Assembly: GCF_018309085.1 (NCBI RefSeq)
Contig: NZ_CP070502.1
Coordinates: 558,001 to 622,000, forward strand
DNA from: Sporosarcina sp. Marseille-Q4063
Lineage (GTDB): Bacteria; Bacillota; Bacilli; Bacillales_A; Planococcaceae
Direction: 5' to 3'
DNA: 64,000 nt
Position 1 is the stretch's first letter; each line of letters opens with the position of its first letter. Shown one piece after another: positions 33,767-43,504 of this stretch. Below the pieces are notes generated by a model. It worked only from the letters and a program-made list of their open reading frames with translations. It did no database searches and had not been told where the DNA came from. Position numbers and translations under genes: made by a program.

Positions 33767-35019
33767 GAGGAGCAAGCCTGCACTTCCCTTCTATTTTGGA
33801 TTTCAACAAGCAGTGTACTGGCTTTTCCTACTAAATTTAACTTTTTGAAACTTGCACTCCTGTGTATAATTGTGCCATCTAATTTTCTTAAATCGAAGTA
33901 TCCAGTTTTACGTCTTCCGAAAATAAAGCATTCTACGCAGTCATAGGTCACTTTGTCGAATAACTGAAAGCCTTTGACGAACCTTTCAGCTTTATTAGCT
34001 TTACGATAACCGCCTTTAGCAATCGACATCTTATGTAGCTGCCGATTATTCTGACGAACCTGCTTGTACAAATAAGTAGAAGTCAGTGGAGTTGCTAAGG
34101 GGTTTCCACTAATACAACGTGCGTCTACCATATGTGTCTTTTTTAATTTATTTTCAATACGAGTGCGCTTTGTTTTGTATCCGTATGTTAATTGGACTTC
34201 TGGATAAAGTTCCTTTATGCCATTGTAAATAAACCAACGCATCACGGTCATTTGCGTTGCATCTCGCAAAGGTGGAACAGTTCGCACCATTGTATCTTCC
34301 AAGTTGTGCTTGTGAATATAGGTGTGACAGATTTTACAGAGTGTAATTAAATTAGTCGGGCTGTCCCCGCCTATTCGACGACTTTCCATATGATGCACTG
34401 TTAAAATCTTGTCTTTGCTCTTTCCTTTACAACGCCCGCAAGTGTGCTTGTCTCGGAACAATACATACTCTCTTGTATTCCAAAACCCCATTTGTTCACC
34501 TTGCTGATATTCAACTCCCCTAATATCCGGATTCTTTAATAGCTGAGTGTCAAATTGAGCTACTTCAATCGTCAACCGTTTAATCGGAAGAATTTGATAC
34601 ATTTTGTTGATCATTTTAATATGGCTAGCTACTTTATGTTGGACGGATGGCGCTAACCAGCCACTTGGTTTCTTTCGATTTAAATACCGCGGTTTTCGGT
34701 AGCGTGTCTTTCTATTTCTTCTTGCTGAACGAAGGCTTCTACGGCTCGATAGCAAGTCAACAATATCTGTCCGTAACAAAACTTCAGCTTCGAATAACAC
34801 GTTTTTTTCAGTTGTTGCAGAAAGACCAATATGCTTTGTTCCTGCATCGACACCTAAAGAAACAACCTGTTTATAGCCAGAGGATGCATACAAAAGTTGG
34901 ATTGTAAATGGCGTACGTTTTACGACTTTTGCTTTCTTTTCTTTTAGAAGCAATCGGGCTTTACGTGGATTGCACGGCATCAATGGTTCGCTGTGCTTAT
35001 TTAAAACATACACGAGCAT
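33757..35019 (-). CDS. iscB: IscB RNA-guided nuclease (RuvC with inserted HNH)
   Basis: The 420-residue protein has the IscB domain order: PLMP start domain (EPLMPCNPRKARLLLKEKKA near 11-30), RuvC-I with Asp 58 (SLGVDAGTKHIG), the arginine-rich bridge helix near 92-115, RuvC-II with Glu 152 (LTIEVAQFD), an HNH with zinc cysteines 194/197 and 228/231 and VHHMESRRIGGDSPTN (His 209/210, Asn 223), and RuvC-III HMVDA with His 296 and Asp 299. All catalytic residues look intact. IscB, the ancestor of Cas9, cuts DNA guided by an omega-RNA. AGGAG precedes the ATG. No transposase gene is nearby. Confidence 0.93.
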   Translation of the reverse strand: MLVYVLNKHSEPLMPCNPRKARLLLKEKKAKVVKRTPFTIQLLYASSGYKQVVSLGVDAGTKHIGLSATTEKNVLFEAEVLLRTDIVDLLSSRRSLRSARRNRKTRYRKPRYLNRKKPSGWLAPSVQHKVASHIKMINKMYQILPIKRLTIEVAQFDTQLLKNPDIRGVEYQQGEQMGFWNTREYVLFRDKHTCGRCKGKSKDKILTVHHMESRRIGGDSPTNLITLCKICHTYIHKHNLEDTMVRTVPPLRDATQMTVMRWFIYNGIKELYPEVQLTYGYKTKRTRIENKLKKTHMVDARCISGNPLATPLTSTYLYKQVRQNNRQLHKMSIAKGGYRKANKAERFVKGFQLFDKVTYDCVECFIFGRRKTGYFDLRKLDGTIIHRSASFKKLNLVGKASTLLVEIQNRREVQACSSHD

Positions 35020-35245
35020 AGCGTGTATCTCCTTTCAGAGTAAATTGTTCTTCGTCAATGTTGGAATGGCTTTTTACATCTGTAACACCGTCCCCACCCA
35101 AGAGGACTTTTAATCACAGACGACAGAGCGGATGGCTAGAACATGCACCAAAAGGTGTCATAACCAAACCAACGTAGTTTAAAACTGAGACTAGTCAATA
35201 TCGGGCCCATACAAGCCCGTCACTTTAGTGATGGGTTATTGACTA
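35020..35245 (-). ncRNA. Candidate omega-RNA of the IscB element
   Basis: In IscB elements the guide RNA is encoded directly 5' of the nuclease. Here the 225 bases before the start are non-coding and structured. TAGTCAATA (35192-35200) and TATTGACTA (35237-35245) form a 9-bp stem enclosing two GC-rich hairpins: GGGC/GCCC (35203-35218) and CCC-TCACT/AGTGA-GGG (35216-35235), which compete for three bases. Another hairpin, CACC/GGTG, lies at 35146-35159. A guide would be read from flanking DNA just beyond about 35245. Structure is seen; function is inferred from the family. Confidence 0.7.
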
Positions 35246-35271
35246 TTCCATAATAATGAATAACATTCAAA

Positions 35272-35309
35272 AAAATCCTACTACACTAAAGTTAGCGGAG
35301 TAGGATTTT
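35272..35309 (-). terminator. sdh operon terminator
   Basis: AAAATCCTACT and AGTAGGATTTT form the stem, with T residues following on the minus strand. It lies just past the sdhB stop and before the IscB element. Confidence 0.85.
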
Positions 35310-35317
35310 ATTAATAT

Positions 35318-36124
35318 TTAGTCTACCATATGGTCGCTTCCGAAGAAGTTTTTGAACATTTGAACGGATGTTGCACGGTTCATAGCTGCAATTGAAGTTG
35401 TAAGCGGAATTCCTTTAGGACAAGAAACAACACAGTTTTGCGAGTTCCCGCATTCTGCAATTCCACCGTCACTCATCAATGCTTCTAGTCTTTCATCTTT
35501 GTTCATCGCACCAGTTGGATGCGTATTGAACAGACGAACTTGTGAAAGAAGTGCTGGACCGATAAAGTTCGTTTGATCGTTAACGTTTGGACATGCTTCT
35601 AGACATACGCCGCATGTCATACATTTTGAAAGTTCATAAGCCCATTGACGCTTGCGCTCAGGCATACGAGGTCCTTCACCAAGATCATACGTACCATCGA
35701 TCGGAACCCATGCTTTAATCTTCTTCAAAGAATCAAACATGACATTCCGGTCTACGACAAGGTCGCGTACGACTGGAAATGTTCTCATCGGTTCAAGTTT
35801 TATCGGCTGTTCGAACTGATCAACTAAAGCAGTACACGATTGACGTGGACGGCCGTTGATGACCATTGAACAAGCTCCGCAAACTTCTTCAAGACAAACC
35901 ATTTCCCAACTGACAGGCGTCGTTTTCTTGCCTTCAGCATTTACCGGATTACGTTGAATTTCCATTAAACCCGAAATAACGTTCATGTTAGGTCTATATT
36001 CAATTTCAAAGCTTTCCCAGTAAGGTTTTGAATCAGCTGTATCTTGACGATGAATTTCAAATCGGACAGTTTTTTGCGCTACCTGCTCTGTACGTTCTTG
36101 TACGGCAGTATTTTGTTCGCTCAT
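35318..36124 (-). CDS. sdhB: Succinate dehydrogenase iron-sulfur subunit
   Basis: A 268-residue protein with a plant-type ferredoxin domain (CLEEVCGACSMVINGRPRQSC) and a C-terminal domain carrying [4Fe-4S]/[3Fe-4S] cysteines (CMTCGVCLEACPNVN and CGNSQNCVVSCPKGI). It passes electrons from SdhA to the cytochrome b subunit of complex II on the inner membrane face. It lies four bases after sdhA and is followed by the operon terminator. Longer than B. subtilis SdhB by about 15 residues at the N-terminus, which is Gln- and Glu-rich here. Confidence 0.96.
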   Translation of the reverse strand: MSEQNTAVQERTEQVAQKTVRFEIHRQDTADSKPYWESFEIEYRPNMNVISGLMEIQRNPVNAEGKKTTPVSWEMVCLEEVCGACSMVINGRPRQSCTALVDQFEQPIKLEPMRTFPVVRDLVVDRNVMFDSLKKIKAWVPIDGTYDLGEGPRMPERKRQWAYELSKCMTCGVCLEACPNVNDQTNFIGPALLSQVRLFNTHPTGAMNKDERLEALMSDGGIAECGNSQNCVVSCPKGIPLTTSIAAMNRATSVQMFKNFFGSDHMVD

Positions 36125-36128
36125 TATG

Positions 36129-37883
36129 TCAATCTCCTTTCGCCGCAGAATAATCGCGCTTACGTGGCGGGATTAAGGAAACGTCAATATCTTCATAGTG
36201 AATAATTGGTGCTGACTTTCCATCAAATTTCGCCATCGTAGTTTTCATGAAGTTCTTGTCATCACGTTCAGGGAAATCCGGTTTATAATGCGCACCGCGA
36301 CTTTCATTACGTTGTAGCGCCCCGATAGTGATCACTCGTGCTAAGTATAACATGTTTTTAAGCTGTCGTGTGAACGTCGCACCTTGGTTTGACCATTGTT
36401 GAGTATCAGTAATATTGATGTTTTCATATCTTTCAAGAAGCTCAAGAATTTTCGCATCAGTCTGTTCTAAACGATCATTGTAACGAACGACAGTAACGTT
36501 ATTCGTCATCCACTCGCCAAGTTCTCTGTGCAGAACGTAAGCGTTTTCCGTTCCGTCCATTTTAAGTGTGTCGTCCCACTTCTGTTGCTCATCTTTAACA
36601 GCCAAATCGAATACCGATGAAGGAATTTCTTCAGCTGTCTTCTTAAGGCTTTTCATGTATTTCACAGCATTAGGTCCCGCAACCATTCCACCGTAAATAG
36701 CGGATAGGAGAGAGTTAGCACCTAGACGGTTTGCACCGTGTTGTGAATAATCACATTCGCCGGCAGCAAATAATCCAGGAATATTCGTATGCTGATCATA
36801 ATCAACCCATAGACCGCCCATTGAATAGTGAACAGCCGGGAAAATTTTCATTGGAAGTTTACGTGGATCGTCACCAGTAAATTTCTCATAGATTTCGATG
36901 ATTCCACCAAGTTTAATGTCTAGCTCTTTTGGATCCTTATGAGATAGATCTAGGTAAACCATGTTTTCTCCGTTAATTCCGAGCTTTTGATTGACACAAA
37001 CATCAAAGATTTCACGTGTTGCAACATCACGTGGAACGAGGTTACCGTATGCCGGATATTTCTCTTCCAAGAAGTACCAAGGTTTGCCGTCTTTGTATGT
37101 CCAAACACGTCCACCTTCACCGCGCGCGGATTCACTCATAAGACGAAGCTTGTCGTCTCCAGGAATCGCAGTCGGGTGAATTTGGATAAACTCGCCGTTT
37201 GCGTAATGTGCACCTTGTTGATAAACGATAGATGCCGCTGAACCTGTATTAATAACTGAGTTCGTCGACTTTCCGAAAATAATTCCCGGTCCGCCAGTTG
37301 CCATGATAACAGAGTCGCCTTTAAATGCGTGGATCTCCATCGTGTGCATATTTTGTGCTTTAATTCCGCGACATACACCTTCATCGTCGAGAATTACACC
37401 AAGGAATTCCCAGTTTTCATACTTTTGCACAAGTCCTTCGACTTCAAAACGTCGAACTTGTTCATCTAATGCATATAAAAGTTGTTGTCCCGTTGTTGCG
37501 CCTGCGAATGCAGTACGGTGATGAAGCGTTCCGCCGAAACGTCTGAAATCTAGCAATCCTTCAGATGTACGGTTGAACATAACACCCATCCGGTCCATTA
37601 AGTGAATAATTTCTGGAGCTGCGTCTGTCATCGCTTTTACAGGTGGTTGGTTCGCTAAAAAGTCTCCTCCGTAAACAGTGTCGTCGAAATGGATTGAAGG
37701 TGAATCACCTTCCCCTTTCGTATTAACTGCACCGTTTATGCCGCCTTGAGCACATACGGAGTGAGAGCGCTTAACCGGAACAAGTGAAAACAGGTCAACT
37801 GAGACGCCTTCTTCTGCTGCTTTGATTGTTGCCATCAAGCCTGCCAGACCTCCGCCGACAACAATCATTCTGCCTTTTGCCAT
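36129..37883 (-). CDS. sdhA: Succinate dehydrogenase flavoprotein subunit
   Basis: A 584-residue flavoprotein with the FAD motif VVGGGLAGLMATIKAAE, the flavin-linking His in SHSVCAQGGINGA, HPTAIPG, SESARGEGGRVW and the catalytic Arg in the HYSMGGLWVDY region. It oxidises succinate to fumarate in the TCA cycle and respiratory chain. The ATG at 37883 follows GAGGAG; the six codons upstream of it contain the ribosome site and are excluded. Confidence 0.97.
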   Translation of the reverse strand: MAKGRMIVVGGGLAGLMATIKAAEEGVSVDLFSLVPVKRSHSVCAQGGINGAVNTKGEGDSPSIHFDDTVYGGDFLANQPPVKAMTDAAPEIIHLMDRMGVMFNRTSEGLLDFRRFGGTLHHRTAFAGATTGQQLLYALDEQVRRFEVEGLVQKYENWEFLGVILDDEGVCRGIKAQNMHTMEIHAFKGDSVIMATGGPGIIFGKSTNSVINTGSAASIVYQQGAHYANGEFIQIHPTAIPGDDKLRLMSESARGEGGRVWTYKDGKPWYFLEEKYPAYGNLVPRDVATREIFDVCVNQKLGINGENMVYLDLSHKDPKELDIKLGGIIEIYEKFTGDDPRKLPMKIFPAVHYSMGGLWVDYDQHTNIPGLFAAGECDYSQHGANRLGANSLLSAIYGGMVAGPNAVKYMKSLKKTAEEIPSSVFDLAVKDEQQKWDDTLKMDGTENAYVLHRELGEWMTNNVTVVRYNDRLEQTDAKILELLERYENINITDTQQWSNQGATFTRQLKNMLYLARVITIGALQRNESRGAHYKPDFPERDDKNFMKTTMAKFDGKSAPIIHYEDIDVSLIPPRKRDYSAAKGD

Positions 37884-37939
37884 TAATGTTTCACTCCTCA
37901 AAGTGTAAATAATCTCAACAAATCTTTAAATATCGTTAA

Positions 37940-38548
37940 TTAAGTAAATGCAAGTAGAGCTTGTACACCGATTACAGAAAGGACTAAAAACACTCCAATT
38001 GTAATGTAAGCCACAATTTGCTGTGAACGCGGTGATTGTGCAATTCCCCAAGTCACTAGGAAACCCCATAATCCGTTCGAAAGATGGAATGTCGCTGCGA
38101 TAACACCTGCAATATAAAATGCAAGCATGAATGGACTAGCTAAAATGTCAGCCATCATATCGTAGTTTACTTCAGCGCCAAGTGCTTTCGCAATTCTTGT
38201 TTCCCAAATGTGCCATGCAATGAACACAACTAAGAAAACACCCGTCACACGTTGCCAGAAGAACATCCAGTTACGGAATGTACCATACTTCTTGACGTTA
38301 CTTTTAAATGTGAATGATATGTAGACACCGTAAAACGCATGAAGCATCAATGGGATATAAATGATGAACCATTCAAGAAAGAGCACAAATGGCAAATTCC
38401 CCATAAAATCTGACGCTGCGTTAAACGCATCAGGGCCGCGAGTTGCAAAATGGTTAATAACCAAATGTTGTACGACAAAAAGTCCAACTGGAATGATTCC
38501 AAGCAACGAATGTAGACGGCGAATATAAAAATCCGATTCTCTCAACAA
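37940..38548 (-). CDS. sdhC: Succinate dehydrogenase cytochrome b558 subunit
   Basis: The 202-residue membrane protein has five hydrophobic segments and the histidines expected to bind two haems (LHSLLGIIPVGLFVVQHLVINH, HAFYGVY, AWHIWETRIA, FHLSNGLWGF). It anchors SdhAB to the membrane and reduces menaquinone. Length is the same as in B. subtilis. It is the first gene of sdhCAB, and the 190-base gap upstream presumably contains the promoter. Confidence 0.96.
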   Translation of the reverse strand: MLRESDFYIRRLHSLLGIIPVGLFVVQHLVINHFATRGPDAFNAASDFMGNLPFVLFLEWFIIYIPLMLHAFYGVYISFTFKSNVKKYGTFRNWMFFWQRVTGVFLVVFIAWHIWETRIAKALGAEVNYDMMADILASPFMLAFYIAGVIAATFHLSNGLWGFLVTWGIAQSPRSQQIVAYITIGVFLVLSVIGVQALLAFT

Positions 38549-38758
38549 TTCTTTTACCCTCCCTTATTACTGAGGACTTCAGCTCATGGTCGACACCAAA
38601 AGTTCATGAAGAACCGTTGACCGAATCCCTCTTCATGTTACAATAATATGACATGTCTATTGTACTCCTCCAATTTGAAGAGGTCAAGATGTGCCTTAAT
38701 TCTAAACAATTAACTTCTCTAGTTAGCTACCACTTTTTTGGAAGGATTGCATGCAAAA

Positions 38759-39172
38759 ATGAAAACTAAAAATATTGGAACGCCGACCAGGTTCGGCTAT
38801 GAAATTATTCGTGATCATGTCTTACCTAGTATTCTAGGTAATAATGAAGCAGAAATACTTTATTGGGCAGGGAAAGAAATCGCGCGGAAATTCCCGATTT
38901 TCACAACTGATGAACTCCCCTCTTTCTTTGTAGAAGCCGGATGGGGAACATTAAAGCTACAAAAACTTTCCAAACACGAAGCCTTTTACAAACTGACAAA
39001 TGAATCCTATTCATTGAAAATTCAAGATCGCTCATTTCATCTAGAATCTGGTTTTATTGCCGAGCAGTATCAGAAAATAAACGGCGTTCTTACCGAATGT
39101 TTCGCAGAACAAATCCAAAATGACGAATACGTTCAATTTCATGTGAAGTGGGATTTGAAAACGAAAATTTGA
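38759..39172 (+). CDS. yslB: YslB-like protein (DUF2507)
   Basis: The 137-residue product fits the DUF2507 family (FGYEIIRDHVLPSILG, ILYWAGKEIARKFP, FFVEAGWG), a small soluble domain found next to sdh in Bacillales and distantly like haem-NO-binding folds. Function is not known to me. The ATG at 38759 is used because the frame further upstream contains the GGAAGGA ribosome site. It points away from sdhC and toward lysC, with a shared terminator after it. Confidence 0.85.
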   Translation: MKTKNIGTPTRFGYEIIRDHVLPSILGNNEAEILYWAGKEIARKFPIFTTDELPSFFVEAGWGTLKLQKLSKHEAFYKLTNESYSLKIQDRSFHLESGFIAEQYQKINGVLTECFAEQIQNDEYVQFHVKWDLKTKI

Positions 39173-39178
39173 AAAAGT

Positions 39179-39214
39179 AAAGGCAGCATCTTTTAGTAGA
39201 TGCTGCCTTTTTTT
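39179..39214. terminator. Bidirectional terminator between yslB and lysC
   Basis: AAAGGCAGCATCT and AGATGCTGCCTTT form a perfect 13-bp stem with a seven-base loop region and a T7 run on the plus strand. Confidence 0.9.
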
Positions 39215-39217
39215 CAT

Positions 39218-40438
39218 TTAATATACATTTGCAAGGCTGAATCCATCATGTAAAACAGCGACCGCTTTTTCCATATCCGACCCTGGAATGACGACGGAAA
39301 CTTTAATTTCAGATGTACTGACCATTTTTATTGGAACTGAAGCATTTCGAAGCGAGTCGAACATTTTAGCTGCAACACCTGGATTCGAAACCATACCACT
39401 ACCGACAATCGACACTTTCGCTAACCCGACTTCAAAATCAGCACGGCGATAACCGAGTTCATTTTTGTTCATTTCCAAAACATTTACTGCCTCTGCAAAA
39501 TCTTCGTTTTTAATCGAAAAGGAGACTGAAGGTTGCTCGCCTTCCATGATTGTTTGTACGATAATGTCAACGTTAATATGATGTTCTGCGAGTTTCGTAA
39601 AAACATTCGCAAGTGATCCGTTGTACGGAACGTCATACATCACTGTAATGCGAACAATTTCTTTTTCAAAAGCGACACCACGCACGATAAGATTGTTTTC
39701 CAATTCGATTTCCTCCCTAATCACGGTCCCTGCCACGTCCATATGTGATGGCCGTACCCGAAGTGTTAAATTATGATTTTTTGCGAATTCTATCGCCCTT
39801 GGATGAAGTACGCCCGCACCTAAATTAGCGAGTTCGAGCATTTCATCATATGATATTTCAAGAAGTTTTCGTGCATCGTCAATGACTCTCGGGTCGGTCG
39901 TAAAGACTCCCTCAACGTCTGTATAAATGTCGCAACATGATGCCCCCAGCGCAATTGCTACCGCCACCGCACTCGTATCGGAGCCTCCCCGACCAAGTGT
40001 GGTCAACTCGCCTTCTTGATCAATTCCTTGAAAGCCCGTTATGACAGCAACACCGCCTGAATCAAGGACTTTTATTACTTTTTCAGGTTCCACGTTCTCA
40101 ATTCGCGCATTTCCGTGAACAGATTCTGTTTGCAACCCTGCTTGCCAGCCCGTAAACGAGTTTGAAGGAATTCCTTTTGCTGAAACGGCCATAGCCAGTA
40201 AAGAGGCGGTCACTTGCTCGCCCGTCGATATCAACATATCAAGCTCCCGGCGCTCTGCATTGGCATTGACGTTTTTTGCTAGCGCCAATAAATCGTCCGT
40301 CGTTTTTCCCATCGCCGAAACGACGACAGCGACTTGTTTGCCTCGCCTGACTTCGTCAACAATCAACGAAGCCGCCCGTTCAATTCGTTCTTCATTTGCA
40401 ACTGATGTTCCACCAAATTTCATAACAATACGTTCCAA
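39218..40438 (-). CDS. lysC: Aspartate kinase, lysine-responsive
   Basis: A 406-residue aspartokinase with KFGGTSVANEERI at the start, the TTLGRGGSDTSAVAVA nucleotide motif near 150 and two C-terminal ACT domains (about 260-400). It phosphorylates aspartate as the first step to lysine, threonine, methionine and diaminopimelate. A lysine riboswitch precedes it, as with B. subtilis LysC (aspartokinase II). The start is a TTG close to GGTGGAG; spacing is short, so the true start could be the ATG five codons in (40423). Confidence 0.94.
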   Translation of the reverse strand: MERIVMKFGGTSVANEERIERAASLIVDEVRRGKQVAVVVSAMGKTTDDLLALAKNVNANAERRELDMLISTGEQVTASLLAMAVSAKGIPSNSFTGWQAGLQTESVHGNARIENVEPEKVIKVLDSGGVAVITGFQGIDQEGELTTLGRGGSDTSAVAVAIALGASCCDIYTDVEGVFTTDPRVIDDARKLLEISYDEMLELANLGAGVLHPRAIEFAKNHNLTLRVRPSHMDVAGTVIREEIELENNLIVRGVAFEKEIVRITVMYDVPYNGSLANVFTKLAEHHINVDIIVQTIMEGEQPSVSFSIKNEDFAEAVNVLEMNKNELGYRRADFEVGLAKVSIVGSGMVSNPGVAAKMFDSLRNASVPIKMVSTSEIKVSVVIPGSDMEKAVAVLHDGFSLANVY

Positions 40439-40463
40439 AACTCCACCGACTTTCTCCTGTACG

Positions 40464-40494
40464 CAAAAACAGCCCCCATATGTATATGAGAGCT
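40464..40494 (-). terminator. Riboswitch-controlled terminator before lysC
   Basis: On the minus strand AGCTCTCATAT and ATATGGGGGCT pair along 11 bases with several G-U pairs around two bases, followed by TTTTT. It lies between the lysine aptamer and lysC. Confidence 0.8.
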
Positions 40495-40529
40495 GGTCCG
40501 ATTTAGATACGCTAAAGAAGCGTCTCCGT

Positions 40530-40703
40530 CGGGATAGCTCTCCAGGTAATAGTTCCTGACAAATTTCCGCTTCTTCAACGAAAATCCAGTAGGCAATCGC
40601 TAACAGGCAATTACTTACTTCGGCAAATACACCTTTCTATCCCACTCGCCAGGCTGTCACCTTCATGGAATATACTTTTTGCATCCGCACCTCTATCCTC
40701 ACT
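40530..40703 (-). ncRNA. Lysine (L-box) riboswitch
   Basis: The minus strand carries the L-box core in order: GAGGATAGAGGTGC, AAGGTGACAGCC..., TTGCCGAAG, and the closing GGAGAGCTATCC which pairs with the opening GGATAG strand. The downstream hairpin shares bases of the GAGAGCT part, so lysine binding should favour termination before lysC. Confidence 0.9.
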
Positions 40704-40771
40704 AAGAGGGTTATTCTTTTGTGAATAAACGTCAACTAGTGAAAAAAATTCAGTGAATTCACTTTATCACA

Positions 40772-42562
40772 TTATTTTTCACTTTGCAATTCTTCTTGAA
40801 AATAGGCTTCTATCGATTCAGATAATTTTTTCGGCATTCCTGCTTCTTGAAGTTCTGAAGAGGAAGCTTCACGAATCTTTTTCACCGAACCAAAATGTTT
40901 GAGCAATTGTGTTTTTCTTTTTGGACCAACGCCTGGAATTTCGTCCAGCACCGAAGTTATTGAATTCGCCCCGCGTCGTTGTCGATGGAAGGTAATGGCG
41001 AAACGATGCACTTCATCTTGAATACGTTGCAATAGATAAAATGCTTCGCTTCTACTCTTTAACGGGATGACTTCAATCGGATTCCCATATAGAAGTTGTG
41101 AAGTTTGGTGTTTATCATCTTTTGCAAGTCCTGCAATCGGAATCGATAACCCAAGCTCGTCTTCAAGAACGCCGCGCGCAGCTTCCATATGCCCTTTCCC
41201 GCCGTCGATAACAATTAAATCGGGCAATGGCAATTCTTCTTTTAATACTCGAATATATCTGCGTCGCACGACTTCGCGCATCGCATCATAATCATCATGC
41301 ATCGCTGCAGTTTTCGTTTTATATTTCCGATAATCTTTTCTGTTCGGTTTCCCGTCTACAAATGAAACCATTGCGGAAACTGGATCCGCTCCGTACGTAT
41401 GCGAATTATCAAAAGCCTCGATACGAAAAGGAACCGCTATGTTCATCGCTTCTCCTAGATCCTCACACGCCCCGATTGTTCGCGACTCTTGGCGTTCAAT
41501 CAGTTGGAACTTTTCGGATAAAGATATTTTCGCGTTTTTAGTCGCAAGGTCCACAAGACTTTTCTTTTTCCCGCGTTGTGGAATATAGACGTTAATATCT
41601 AGTAACTGACGTACAATATCCACATCGACCTCCGAGGGAAGCAATATCTCTCTAGGTTTTATATGATTCGATTTCGAATAAAACTGGCCGATATATGTCA
41701 GCATTTCTTCCTCTGGATCCTGATAAAGCGGAAAAATCGAAACATCGCGTTCGATTAGTTTTCCTTGTCGGACAAAGAAAACTTGGACGCACATCCAACC
41801 TTTATCGACAGCGTATCCAAAAATATCGCGATCCGTGAAATCATTCATCGACATCGTTTGTTTTTCCATGACCATTTCGATGTTTGTAATTTGATCACGA
41901 TACTCTTTTGCTCGTTCAAACTCAAGGGCTTCTGCGGCCAAGGTCATTTTTTCAGTCAAATCTTTTTTCACTTCTTTATAGCCGCCGTTTAAAAACCGCG
42001 TGATATTGAGCGTCATTTCTTTATAAGTGTCTTCTTCGACCTCGTTAATACACGGCGCAAGACATTGCCCGAGATGATAGTACAAACACGCTCGATTCGG
42101 CAAAACTTCACATTTTCGATAGGGATAAATTCGGTCGAGCAGTTTTTTAGTCTCGGTTGCCGCGAAAGCGTTCGGATAAGGTCCAAAATACTTTCCTTTA
42201 CCTTTTTGAACACGTCTCGTGATAATTAATTTCGGATGGCGTTCTGCCGTTATTTTCAAATACGGATATGATTTATCGTCTTTTAACATGACGTTATATT
42301 TAGGGTCATATTGCTTTATTAAGTTTAATTCGAGAATTAGCGCTTCGATGTCTGAGGATGTGATAATCGTTTCAAAATCAACAATTTCAGTAACCAGCCG
42401 TTGCGTTTTCCCGTCATGACTTCCCGTAAAGTAACTACGGACACGTTGTCTCAATACTTTTGCTTTTCCAACATAAATAACGGTCCCTTGACGATCTTTC
42501 ATCAAATAACAGCCTGGGTGCTCAGGGAGAATCGCTAATTTCTCTTTTATATAATCATTCAT
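40772..42562 (-). CDS. uvrC: Excinuclease ABC subunit C
   Basis: The 596-residue protein starts with a GIY-YIG nuclease ([19 protein letters not shown] near residue 17), followed by a cysteine-containing region ([15 protein letters not shown]), a UvrB-binding UVR motif near 205-235, the RNase H-like C-terminal nuclease domain ([30 protein letters not shown]) and a helix-hairpin-helix ([18 protein letters not shown]). It makes both cuts in nucleotide excision repair. It follows trxA after a terminator. Confidence 0.97.
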   Translation of the reverse strand: MNDYIKEKLAILPEHPGCYLMKDRQGTVIYVGKAKVLRQRVRSYFTGSHDGKTQRLVTEIVDFETIITSSDIEALILELNLIKQYDPKYNVMLKDDKSYPYLKITAERHPKLIITRRVQKGKGKYFGPYPNAFAATETKKLLDRIYPYRKCEVLPNRACLYYHLGQCLAPCINEVEEDTYKEMTLNITRFLNGGYKEVKKDLTEKMTLAAEALEFERAKEYRDQITNIEMVMEKQTMSMNDFTDRDIFGYAVDKGWMCVQVFFVRQGKLIERDVSIFPLYQDPEEEMLTYIGQFYSKSNHIKPREILLPSEVDVDIVRQLLDINVYIPQRGKKKSLVDLATKNAKISLSEKFQLIERQESRTIGACEDLGEAMNIAVPFRIEAFDNSHTYGADPVSAMVSFVDGKPNRKDYRKYKTKTAAMHDDYDAMREVVRRRYIRVLKEELPLPDLIVIDGGKGHMEAARGVLEDELGLSIPIAGLAKDDKHQTSQLLYGNPIEVIPLKSRSEAFYLLQRIQDEVHRFAITFHRQRRGANSITSVLDEIPGVGPKRKTQLLKHFGSVKKIREASSSELQEAGMPKKLSESIEAYFQEELQSEK

Positions 42563-42581
42563 TTATATTTCACCTACTAAA

Positions 42582-42611
42582 AAACTGGGCACCTAAAGAG
42601 GAACCCAGTTT
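42582..42611 (-). terminator. trxA terminator
   Basis: AAACTGGG and CCCAGTTT pair in an 8-bp stem and are followed by TTTTTT on the minus strand, just past the trxA stop. Confidence 0.8.
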
Positions 42612-42625
42612 CGAATACTTTCATG

Positions 42626-42940
42626 TTACGCGTGTTTTTCGATTAGTTGTGCAAGTGCTTCTTTTGGTTGGAAGCCGACAACTTTGTCAACGACTTCTCC
42701 GTCTTTGAAAAGAAGAAGCGTCGGAATTGACATGATGCCATATTCGCCTGCAGTTCCTTGGTTTTCATCAACGTCTACTTTAACAATTTTCGCTTTACCT
42801 TCAATTTCTCCGTCAAGTTCTTCAAGAACCGGAGCAATCATTTTACATGGTCCGCACCAAGGTGCCCAGAAATCTACAAGTACTACGCCTTCTTTAACGT
42901 TTTCCGCGAAATCTTTATCGCTTGCATTAATAATAGCCAT
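42626..42940 (-). CDS. trxA: Thioredoxin
   Basis: A 104-residue thioredoxin with the WAPWCGPCK active site near residue 28-36 and the cis-Pro in SIPTLLLF. It reduces cytoplasmic disulfides with electrons from thioredoxin reductase. GGAGG lies ahead of the ATG. It is followed by its own terminator and by uvrC, the same order as in B. subtilis. Confidence 0.97.
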   Translation of the reverse strand: MAIINASDKDFAENVKEGVVLVDFWAPWCGPCKMIAPVLEELDGEIEGKAKIVKVDVDENQGTAGEYGIMSIPTLLLFKDGEVVDKVVGFQPKEALAQLIEKHA

Positions 42941-43302
42941 TTAAAAAATTCCTCCTTTTATCTACAACTTCTTTCTAATTGTATCATGCGACAAAATTAG
43001 ACTCGAAATATATGCCTATGGGGATAATTTCTATTTGGCAGATTTTAATCGGGTATGTTCTATATATTTCGCTTCGGCGCTGGTGGATGGCCTCCCGCAA
43101 TAAGTTTGATAGAAAACCACTATTCAATATAACCTACCACTTGTAGGGCCCTACGCTGGTTCGTTTCGGTAGATTCTTGACGTCAATAGAATATAGATTT
43201 TAATTGGAAAGCAGGAACCAAATAACTCGTTAAGTTAAGCTAAAGAATTTTATCTTCAATCACTGTAACATTCTCTTCGAGTAAATCGGCTATTTACCAA
43301 TA

Positions 43303-43423
43303 CCTTGCACTCATAAGCGGTTTGCTTGCAGTACGACGGATTTTCCTTGCACTTGAAAGGGTTTTGGTTGCACTCACACGACAGTTGCTTGCACTCAAAA
43401 GGTTTTGCTTGCAACTCAGGACC
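43303..43423. repeat. Six-unit degenerate 21-bp tandem repeat
   Basis: Six head-to-tail units begin at 43303, 43324, 43345, 43366, 43387 and 43407. Each starts with a version of CCTTGCACTC or GCTTGCACTC and ends in a G-rich then T-rich part (for example AAGGGTTTT). Five are 20 or 21 bases long. The TTGCA core is kept in all, while the middle varies. It lies between trxA and etfA, in a stretch without genes from 42961 to 43645. Confidence 0.8.
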
Positions 43424-43504
43424 TTCTATCTACATGAAAACTGAAGACCAAGCAACACCGTTAATAAAATATCACTCATTAACTTACCCAATACAGTGAA
43501 ATCA

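Noticed and set aside
43303..43423. Possible CRISPR array
   Set aside because: Units are head to tail with no unique spacers, the repeat is degenerate and no cas genes are near.
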